DNA from: Aphrocallistes beatrix
Lineage: Eukaryota; Porifera; Hexactinellida; Sceptrulophora; Aphrocallistidae
NCBI GenBank assembly: GCA_963281255.1
Contig: OY725501.1
Location: 3,139,674-3,203,673 of the forward strand
Direction of reading: 5' to 3'
DNA: 64,000 bases
Of this stretch, positions 34,477 through 44,202 are shown one piece after another. Every line of letters begins with the position of its first letter. Within the stretch, counting starts at the first letter, position 1. The translations under genes were made by a program, and so were the position numbers. The notes beneath the pieces were generated by a model that had not been told where the DNA came from, did no database searches, and saw only the letters and a program-made list of their open reading frames with translations.

Positions 34477-37400
34477 TCACTTCTCAATGGCTTTTCTCAC
34501 TCCGTTCTGCATCAGGCTGTCTATTTCGCCAGATTTCCCGTTCAGACTGAGAATGCTCTCCGAATCTGTCTCCGAGATGTCCTGAGTGTCTTCTGGGGAG
34601 GTCCCTGACATGGAGGGGATCTGCTTCACTATGACCAATCCATGGTTGTCGTGTTCTGTCTTCTTCACGATGTCCCTTCCGTCTTCTCGTATGTACGACC
34701 CTCCCCCACCCCCGCTGTACCCGCCTCCTCCTCCTATACAACGGACACCATCATTGGAATGTTATCATGGATGTACCAATGCTATTCCGTAACAATTGCA
34801 AGATGAACATTAAGATGAACATTACAATGTTAAAGTAATATTACGTAATGTTACGTGGGCTAAATTTATTCATAATTATGTTATAATCGTTACTGGTTTA
34901 ATTTACATATTCCAGAATTCTCACCTGAATATCCTCCCCCGCCGCCTCCCCCTAGCGACCCTATCGCCCCTCCTCCCCCGAACCCCCCGCACTCCCCTGC
35001 GTCTCCTCCGTTCATGAAGCACTTTCCGGTAGAAGAATTGTTGAAGTACCCCGCACCCCCATACCCGTGCGAGAGATCTCTGATCACTGCGTCTTTGCCG
35101 TTTCCACCTTTCTTTCCTCCTAAACAATTATTTTAAATAGAGTTGATGAGCTGCTACTAAGCATCAATACAACCATTAGGCTGATGGAAAGGGGATAAAT
35201 AAGTGCAGGATTGCTACGAACTATCCTATGTTGTCTTCTTACCTTCAGAATAGTATCGTCCCTTCCCGCTATGCCCCCACTCCTCTAAGCTCCCGTCTTG
35301 TCCGTCCGGATCGTCTTCATCGTACCCCCGGGTGCCGCCCCCTCCGCCTGCCACGATCAGAGGATTGTTCCTCCCATTAACCGACACAAATGTTCCTCCT
35401 CCCCCACCGCTGCTGGATCCGTGTCTCTGGGACATACTCCCGCACAAAATCTCTAGTCTGTCGCCTCCCTACACACAGCGAGTTAATCAACACATGCTGA
35501 ACATTCCATTGGTCCAGATTGGTAACGCATTACTGAGCATGGGATATAAGCAGTTTAGTTAAAATGAATGGAATCACGCGCGCACAGAGAGGAAGAAGGT
35601 GGTGGTGATATCAGCTCCGCAGCCTCCCTTCGACATTAGTCCGTCTGCAGCTTTGGCGCCTTTAGCTTGGATCACATACCAGCCGTCCATTGGGATGGAA
35701 ATGTCCACTATCTCTCCTACAAACGCATTCTTCAGTTATATGAGCTGAAACTAAGATTAAGGACTGTAGTGGGAGATAGATTTACCTGTGTATCCGATTT
35801 CGAGAGGGAAATCTTGAAAGCAGCCGTCGATATACTCAGACCAGACCCCCCACCCCGCAGCATTCTCTGACCTCACTCTGAACTTGTAGGTCGCCCCCGG
35901 ACACAGTCCATCAATACGGGCTTGCCCCCCTCTAGCTCCGTCCATGTAGGAGGAACAGGTCTGAGTTTCCGCTAGCAACACCTACACAGGAAACCTAAGT
36001 CATACACATTGTTCCGCATATGCAGATGGCGGGAGTATATACTTGTACTAATCTCACTTCAACTGATCCTCTGCTCGTAGAGGGCACGAACTCCCTCTCC
36101 ACCTCGTACCGCCCGATTCGACAGTCCGGGGGGTCCCACTCCAGGTAGAAGAGTCCTTTCTTGTGCACGCACTTAATGTTGGTGGGGACTGGTCCGCCCC
36201 CCACAGCTCCTATGGTGCAGGTTTATAATCAAATTTCTTCTTTTCTACCAATCATGCAGGATCCCTGGATCGTGTCGGGCTTTTTTGAACCACTCTATTT
36301 TCCTGCCTCATTTTATTTAAACGTACGTATATGGCGAAGTTCCATCATTGTTTAAACAATCAATACTATTTAAAATGCAGAAAACCTTTAAATTCTGAGT
36401 TTTAAAATGTAAATAAAAGGAATTTTTGAAAATAGCAGTAAGTATTTATTTCTAGTTAGATGGTTTTATAGTATGCTAGTGTGTAATGGAACTATCTACA
36501 TTATAATGAATGGCATTTCATTGGTTTGATGCAAAGTCATTGTCCTTAACATAGCATGCCATTGTGTCGTTCTTCGTTCATAGTTGCTAGGCATGGATTA
36601 GTGAGATCTGTAATACGGCTTTCTACCAATTGAACTTTTGTTAGTCGAACTCACCTAAGTCATCCAACTGCTTGAGGAATGCCTCGTCCATCATGACAGG
36701 TATCCCAGGCTGTACCAGGGTTCGGAGTAGGCTGGAGTTCTCTTCGTTTAGGATTCGCTCGATCGCATGAATGGCAGAATCGCTGTTAGCCAGGAACTCA
36801 GCCAGCTGCTTCTGAAGGAGGATGTTAGCCATGTCGTTACAGCTAGCTATCCCTGAAGCGGCGATGGCCAACTGCTGCTGTTGATTCTGTAGCCGCTCCA
36901 GTCTGATGTTGTACTCCTGCTCCACTGAGTTCACCAGCACCGTTCTGCGTCTCTGGAGCGCAGACTGAATAGTAGGAAATAAAATAATTGTCAGGTGAAG
37001 ATTTGAGTTTGAAAATAAGGAATAGCGGGATAGTATGGGAATCTGAAATGTACGACGAGATTAAAATAAAACATTTATTAAATTCAATAGTTGAACTCCT
37101 CGATTTTTTTAAAATTCTAAGACAAAATGAGAAGATAATATCAAAAATTTGAAAGTACCAATAGGAATGCGTTATTTTTAGTCCCACTAGTATATGATTA
37201 AACTAATTAGTCACAGACCTCGTATTTAGCAATGTCGTCTCTGATCGTCTTGAGTGCCTCGTCTGCAGAAGGTCTGAGGTCAGCCAGGATGTTCTGCATC
37301 TCGTGTCTCGCCCTCTGCACACGCGTGGAGTAGATGCTCAGTCTCTGCAGAAGGAAGTGGAACTTTGCCCTGCGTCTCTACATTAAAATAATACGTAGTA

Positions 37401-38135
37401 GGGTAGTCAAACTGACGGTGAAATAAACCGTATTGTACTAGCGGTATAACCTTGAGTGCATCAGACAGAGGCTCGAGCTTGTTTCTGTTGAGGCTGTCAT
37501 CTTGCAGTATCGAGGAAGTGCAGTGCTGACAGAGGACTACGTTAGCATCCGGATCGTAGAGGTCGGCTTTGAGTCCGTGCTTGGAGCAGGTGATGTCAGA
37601 GGTGGAATTGCTGTTCATCTCTGAGATCAGAATAGGTTTGTGCGTGCGAGCAATAGCACTGGCTCTGTCGTGCTCCTCTCCGGAGCACTCCTCACACAGC
37701 TTGAAACCTACGAACACGGAATATGTTTAAAATCAGCTGATTGAAGATAATTTGGCTAAATAGTTCGTTTAAGTCTATAAGCCTACCGTTGGGTCCACAG
37801 AGTCCGCAGTACATGATGGCTTCTCTGAGGTTGCAGGCCTGACAGAGCAGCGCAGTTTGTCCTGGGAGGTTATCGGACGCGTCAACCAGGGCGTAGTTGA
37901 TCGGCAGTCCGGAAAGAAGATTGTTGGGCAGGGCTGTGATCTTCCGACAGGCTGGACACTCGATGGTGTTATGAGACACCAAATGTGAGAGACACTTTGA
38001 GCAGAAGGTGTGACCACAGCACAGAACTCGCGGTTGTTTGTTGTTAGAGCCAGAAAACATATCCGAACACACGTTACACTCCAAATTAGGAAGCGAATTC
38101 TTCTCCAGCCCCGTTTCTAAAGTGCTGATTCTCAT
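34477..38135 (-). CDS. RING/B-box/coiled-coil/FN3 protein with ALK-like glycine-rich tail
   Basis: Ten exons, read from the right: 37787-38135, 37451-37707, 37219-37377, 36655-36964, 36043-36209, 35786-35981, 35586-35716, 35243-35468, 34925-35119 and 34477-34733, giving 748 residues in one frame. The RING has C20, C23, C40, H42, C45, C48, C60 and C63. Two B-box-like Cys/His clusters follow (about 95-130 and 150-185), then a Gln/Glu-rich coiled coil (about 200-355) and an FN3 domain (about 365-478; GLFYLEWDPPDCRIGRYEVE, then ATYKFRVRSENAAGWGVWS). After that comes a region with GWYVIQAKGAKAADG, NPLIVAGGGGGTRGY, ECGGFGGGGAIGS and GGGGYSGGGGGSY (about 480-690), closely resembling the glycine-rich module of ALK/LTK receptors. 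The tail is acidic/Ser-rich. RING/B-box/coiled-coil proteins are ubiquitin ligases; there is no signal peptide or membrane segment, so the glycine-rich module is expected inside the cell. The donor of the 35586 exon (GTGCGC) is weak. Confidence 0.82.
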
Positions 38136-38345
38136 TACACTTCACTACGACTCATTTATAGTTCGTTTACTAAGCTTGTCGTTGCATGTGACGTAGTAAG
38201 TCTGTCTGGTACTTAGTGAGGTGATTAACGTATTACTATCGCGTGGGATAGGAAGCTTGTAGAGATGCTAGCATCATGGTATTCTTAATGAATTCTTACC
38301 ACGGGTGGATTTACACATAATTTCCATAATGTCTGGAGGTTAATT

Positions 38346-38351
38346 TTATTC
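38346..38351 (-). other. Poly(A) signal AATAAA
   Basis: AATAAA on the minus strand, 66 bases past the stop of the Q/P-rich gene and about 210 bp before the start of the RING/FN3 gene. It supports ending the former at 38417. Confidence 0.6.
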
Positions 38352-38416
38352 ATATGCTATATCCGCAACGATACTGACCAATTTGTCTCCGTTCAACACA
38401 TAATGTTCTAACTATT

Positions 38417-41400
38417 TTAAGTTAACCTCAATAGTAAGATATAACCGGCAAACCAATACGTACCACCGAAGGATCTGTATGAGCCAAAGTCGAAAGATGA
38501 CTCGTTCCGCAGTACATGGCCATGGAAATCAACACCAACATCCTGCGTTATAGAGAGAGGAGAACTCCTCGTAGGGAGAAATTCGAAATTTGATGCAACC
38601 TTTCTCGATCCATTTGAATCACAACCCTAAAAGAAATAATATTACCTGTTTATAAGCATACATATTATGCGTTATTCAGGTTTTAATTATGTCTCATTGG
38701 ATGTATATTTATCATTTCAGTAATTAATTAGTTCATTACGTGATAATATTCTACATCTGTCCAGCATTCCACACTCCCTCAAATGTTAAGTTATAATAAA
38801 GAATTTGATATTCAATTTCAGTCTCGTATCGCTTTACACTTCACGCCCAGACCATTCTTACTTAACCGCCCATACAAGCACTGCCATCTCTCACTTGAGA
38901 AATGCTAGGAGAATAATTTAATTATGCAACCCCAATATTATACAAACGACGATGACATCATTATTCCATAAAAGGGCAACTTGGATGCATAACTCTAACT
39001 TCAAATTTGTTAGAATATAATAAAGGATTAGGAACAAACACCAACAAACCCAGGTTGCTAGTATTAAGAAATCCCTTCAATACAAATTCTTGACCTAAAC
39101 TTGACGTAGCAATAATACCCATTCTGTTCTGTGGGAGTATCAACTGAATATATTATTAATTTGATATCCAAAATGTTTTCGCTGACTGTTATTTCTGAAG
39201 ACGAACTAAATTTAAATGCTGTGGCATTGTTTTAAAATAAGAAGGAATCAGAGAGAGTGATTAATTTAGTTTATACTAATTGGATTGTCTGCTGCTGATT
39301 AGGAGAGCATTCTAACTGATCTTTATTCAAATATGTAAGGATTACGTAGTCAACTGCAATTATGCCAGTCATTGCCAAAACCTATATTCCTGTTTTAACA
39401 ACAAATATCAAATCGAAATTTATAAATTTAGCCCATCTAAAATTCTAAATTAGAACTCACTCTAAATTCGCTATCGTTGAGAGAGCCATCAGTCCGACTC
39501 GTGCTGGACACACTCATGATTCCATTCGTGAGTGTGAGGCTAGGCCCGGACGTGCTAGTGGCGGGGGTAACCGCGGGAGGGTGAGTGAACTCGAGGATCT
39601 GGTTGGTCGAGACAACGTGTGAGGTGGTGAGGACGGGAGTAGACTGCACGAGCTGAGTGCTGGACAGGTGCTGCAGGGGGGTAGGGAGCTGTGTGTGGAT
39701 GATACTGCAAGGGACAAGCGGTTGTTTCGGTGCGAGCTGTTGCATCGGCAGCTGTCGCGTGGGATTGAGCTGCTGCATCGCTACCAGTTGTGGCTGCAGT
39801 AAGTGCTGTGAGGGCGGGATCTGTATTGGGATGTTGGACTGTGTACTGGTTGTCAGAATCTGGTCCACTCGGTCGAAGTGCGCGAGGTTGAGAACTGGAG
39901 GTGCTTGCATCTCTGACTCCGAAATGTTGCTTGCCTTTTGGTAGATATTTGTATGGGTGAGGTTCTGATAATTAGAGTACAATACTACTGCAATATTGTG
40001 CATATTATGCCAAGTAGCCTCTCACCATTTCACTATTTTATATTAGTATTGTTGCATGGCATTTTATTATTTGAACTAGCACATTTTAAGTATTTACTAC
40101 ACACATGCATTCGTCTGATTTGCCAGTATATATACCATTCACTCTCTGTGATGGCAATACTGTAACCACCACTGCACTAGACATAACTCCTGTTTCACGG
40201 TGACTAGTTACTGGATTTTGGGAAGTAGGGATTGTTTCCAGATAATTTTTAAGAAATGCGAAGAATGCAAATACTTTGACGGCCATAATATGCCAGACGA
40301 AACCCTTCTTTCCAAATTACTTCAGTGTTCAATGCTAACAACCGATGCTTCCCAAGTTGCTAATTTTAACACTTTATTTAAAATAGCTAAGGATGCGAGT
40401 AATAGAGAATTTGTTTAATTATAGATTAGAATCCATACACGAATACACGTACATTATGCGTGTCAGTTGTCACCAAATGCTCAAAATTGTATCAGATTTC
40501 CACTGAGAAATGTCTGGATATACCATGCACATATCAAATTAGTATAAATATTACATTTTCTAGAATCTGATCTGCTGCTTATTCAATTGGGAAATCATGG
40601 AAGATCGATATTAATAAGAACCATTATCTAGAAAGGATCCGTCATAGCTTTTTTGTTTATTATATACGTATGTATAGTTCCAGGGTAATAATTATGCATG
40701 ATAACATTTTATTCAATCGGATGTTTCGTCAAGGTATTGAAATATTTCATACTTTAGCGCTCTCGAGTTTATGAGCTGATGCACGCTCGTGTCACGTGAA
40801 ACACTCTTATACAGTCGTAGAAATTTTAGAAGTCATACTAAGAATAATGGCTAATAAGGATGATTGCTCTACTCAAAGCTGTTCAGTTCTAGACTTCCAG
40901 TCATCTAAGTCCATTTGATTAGTAGGAGATTACTGGCACCTTAGTTATGTCTTGCAAGGGCTGGAATTAGAAAATTGATTTAAATCATTTCTAGAAAATG
41001 TGAAATTCACATTGCCACACCTCTTAAAATACTCTCTAGGCTTGTGGTAAATTAAACTTTATTACGGTCAGATATATGAGGGTGAACTCTACATATCTTT
41101 ACTCAGTGAGATCAGGGGTGCCTTCAAACCAGAATTGTTAACTACTCCTATGACTATAGACTCGATTTGTACGTATTTATATCTGACAGAAGTCTTAAAT
41201 CTGATTTGTATTTAGATCGGAGATCCCACAAATGCCCACAATTCCTAGTGAGTATAGTATGGATTGGACAGTTATTGTCAATAGTTCCACCGTGCTGTTG
41301 GACTAGACCATATTTTATTCAAAATAACGATATATTATTAGTTAGAACGGTTCAATTTCAAAAATAACATCAAAATTGGTTGATAGAAGATAGGGCCAAA

Positions 41401-41656
41401 ATAGAAGAGACGTTTTACTCTAGAATTCTTATAAATCAATATATGATAAAATGTTACTAATCAAAATTTCCTATTCTTCGGAGAATTAATTCACAAGACG
41501 CTGTGGCTAACATGAATAGAGAAAGGGACTTACCAAGCTAGGAAGGCTTGTGGGAGGGAACTGTGCATTCGTTTGTATGACTGAAGGATTTGATATCCGT
41601 CTCTGATTTTGGATGAGGGGTGGAGGAATTATCGTCTCTTCGTGTTGTAAAGCCAT
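38417..41656 (-). CDS. Unrecognised Q/P-rich protein (278 aa)
   Basis: Three coding exons on the minus strand: 41534-41656 (ATG, 41 residues, donor GTAAGT), 39461-39964 (168 residues) and 38417-38626 (stop TAA at 38417-38419). All phases are zero. The middle exon is rich in Gln, Pro, Leu, Ser and Thr (for example PIQIPPSQHLLQPQL and RQLPMQQLAPKQPL), like activation or scaffold segments of transcription regulators, but no folded domain is visible. An alternative donor GTACGT at 38463 would splice out the end of exon 3; reading through gives a stop shortly before an AATAAA, so I prefer that. The first intron is 1.57 kb and contains nothing recognisable. The start faces MED19 across about 520 bp, so a shared two-way promoter is possible. 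Confidence 0.5.
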
Positions 41657-42177
41657 TCTATCTAACAGAGGCAAACTTTCTCAATAAGTATTCTCTCAAT
41701 AGCAAGCAATGTAATTATAAAACAATAGCTGGGAGCCTTACAGCTAAGCCTAACTGAGTTACTACTAATTCCTAGTTCAGCCTTTTGACTGAGGATTAAT
41801 TATTCAATATTCCAAGAAATTTATTGACACCTTCAACTCAATTCTACACTGCATACGACTCTATTATTTACCTTTGCGGTCAGCATGTGACATGTATTCC
41901 AGAATATTCTAGACTTGAACAGATCGATTTAGGAACTCTAAATTATTTAAATTATGAATTGTTATATCTAGTATAATCCCGTATGATATTTTCACACATA
42001 TACTCCAGGTTCGTAGGAGGCAAATATTTATTGGTGCTGAGAGAGCAGCAAGAAAACTTGGCCCGCACCTGCTCCGATTGCCATGTACTTCTAAAAACCA
42101 GCTCTTTCTCTACGCCCTTGTCTAGAATCTAGACTCTCTCGTTAAAATATCGCATTTCCTTGCTAGTTCAATTCAAC
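41657..42177. promoter_or_regulatory. Divergent intergenic region
   Basis: 521 bp between the ATG of the Q/P-rich gene (-) and the ATG of MED19 (+). No gene is present. The head-to-head arrangement makes a shared promoter plausible; I see no convincing core elements. Confidence 0.35.
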
Positions 42178-43913
42178 ATGGCGAATGGTACAAGTATGAT
42201 GATAGATGAGAGTTATTACATTCGTGAATATGAAAGCAGTAGCGGTATGACATTGTGACGTTGTGTTGCCACTAGATCAGGATGTCAGTGCTCTCAAGCA
42301 ACCCTTAGTGACCCCAATAAATAGCACCACCCCTCCAACCACACAGGAGAGGTCCATAAAAGAAGGACTAGGAGATTATCTGCAGAATATTCCAGGTAAT
42401 TACTCCCATTTGAAATCTGATTATATATTAATTAAATGAATTATATTCACTAAACGAACTTTTGTGTTGATTGTCTACTGATAATGTTGTATTGTTTTAG
42501 GAGACTTGAATTCATCTGGGCCTGAGGATTGGAGGTAACTACGAGATTTATTATACTTGTCTTAGCCGATGAGTTCTAACATTTACAGTAATGAATGATT
42601 TGTGAAGTTTAGTTTAATAATTTAAGTTTTAAGTTTTCCGACTATACTTTGTATAGTGGCCAACTTCTGAAATGAGTGCCTCCTAGACTACTTGATAAAG
42701 GTGGAGGCAAACTGGTTGAGATTAGTTTACTTCATGTATCTACAGTGGTCAAAAGTAAACAAATAATTTAATATATAGATTCGAAAATATGATTTTCGAA
42801 ATCTACACCCCTAAAAACCCCATGGAAGCTAGCCTCTAGCCTATTTTTGTAATTTGTTTACTTTATGTATCTATTGTGAACAAAAGTAAACAAATAATTT
42901 ATTATATGATATAATTTATATAATTTGATTATTGGCATTCCATTGGTCTGAATTGAAATCTGTAGCTTGCATCACCTCATCCTCAACCCTCCGAGGGCAG
43001 ATAATGAACTCTCCTACTTCTCCGGAACTCAGTTCATGGGATTCATACTCAAGGAAGGAGAGGTGTGTGCTCTTACACAGCACTTAAATGTTTATTTATT
43101 TGTTGATTGACTGATTAATATTAAATTTCATTTAGCCGATTCCGGATATGTATAAAATGGAGCCTTCAAATTATACTTACGGAAGTGAAAAGTTGAAGAA
43201 AAAGCACAAAAGCAAGAAGCATAAAATAAACCAACACGATTCTTGCAACCATTTATTAGACAAAATTCCTCCTGACGTCCCCACCCCTACGACCCATGTG
43301 GAGCCTAAACTAGAATCGAGCTATGGTTAGGTTTTAGTTCCAACTCTCTTCTGTTCCGCTCTTTGATTAATTAATTGAATGGAATGTATGTTTAGGTTCT
43401 GCAACAGACATGAAGAAAAAGGACAAGAGAGCTGCTGTTAGTATTTGTATCAAGTTGTGTGTTCCGCATACTACCCAACCACCCCGGCATTCCTGGAATT
43501 TTGAGTCAATTTATATGTCCATCAATCGCTTTTTATGTGTCATAAGAATGGGAAATATGAATAATCTGCTTCAAGCATCGCGAAAACATTCCAGAATTTG
43601 ATTATTAACAAATAAAAAGTGATTAGCATTTAGGGGTTTTCTATCAAAATCCAGGAAATTCTTAACAATCCCGGGACTTCGGTCCCCAAATCCTTAAATC
43701 ATCTAAATGGGTTGGGAAGTATGCTCCCGCACTATTTTGATATAATTAACAATTAATGGTTCTGAATCCTTGGATGTATGCATTCATTGTATTTAGAAAA
43801 AAGCGAAGAAAAAGATGAAAGAAGAGAAAAGGAGAAAGAAAACGAGACAGAAGGAAGATGGCGACAGATCCGGTTCTCCCTCTTACCCAATGGGCTATCA
43901 ATTCGCGAGTTAG
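42178..43913 (+). CDS. MED19: Mediator subunit 19
   Basis: Seven exons: 42178-42244, 42276-42395, 42501-42534, 42966-43062, 43136-43325, 43396-43436 and 43797-43913, giving 221 residues with every phase matching. The N-terminal SYYIREYESSS matches the FYLMRELPG-like segment of MED19. LGDYLQNIPGDL and LHHLILNPPRADNEL, followed by SGTQFMGFILKEGEPIPDMYKM, match the conserved MED19 core. The C-terminus has the lysine-rich KKKHKSKKHK and KKAKKKMKEEKRRKK tracts seen in animal MED19. MED19 sits in the middle/head part of Mediator and connects it to RNA polymerase II. Exon 3 is only 34 bp and intron 1 only 31 bp; without removing intron 1 the frame meets TGA. The intron before exon 4 holds two direct repeats. 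Confidence 0.88.
42725..42903. repeat. Two direct repeats in a MED19 intron
   Basis: Two copies of about 48 bp (42725-42773 and 42856-42903), each starting GTTTACTT and containing AAAAGTAAACAAATAATTT. GTTTACTT and AAGTAAAC within each copy are complementary, so each can fold into a hairpin. Confidence 0.6.
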
Positions 43914-44202
43914 CCTGCTGGCAGTGAGACTTTGATTTTAATGAGATGGGACATCTCCCAAAGTCCACCTCGCCTCTATACATTACTGATCAATCAACCG
44001 ATTGCTCTGCTCTGCTCGTTCAAGATATTAAGATTCCACTAACTTCAAGTGTCTGTATGATCTGTTACCTATTTTAATTCATTGAGTTAAAAGAAATTAG
44101 TTGTGTACACGATTTATTATTAAACAGACATTAGAATTCTATCACGTACTACGAAAATAGACCTGAGAATCTAATACATTGTGACGTCACTCACATTAGC
44201 TC
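43914..44202. other. MED19-VPS54 spacer
   Basis: 289 bp containing the MED19 3' end and the VPS54 5' region. No further feature is recognised. Confidence 0.4.

Noticed and set aside
40200-40418. Short plus-strand frame in the intron of the Q/P-rich gene
   Set aside because: Ordinary residue composition but no supporting exon, start context or family match; too weak to call.
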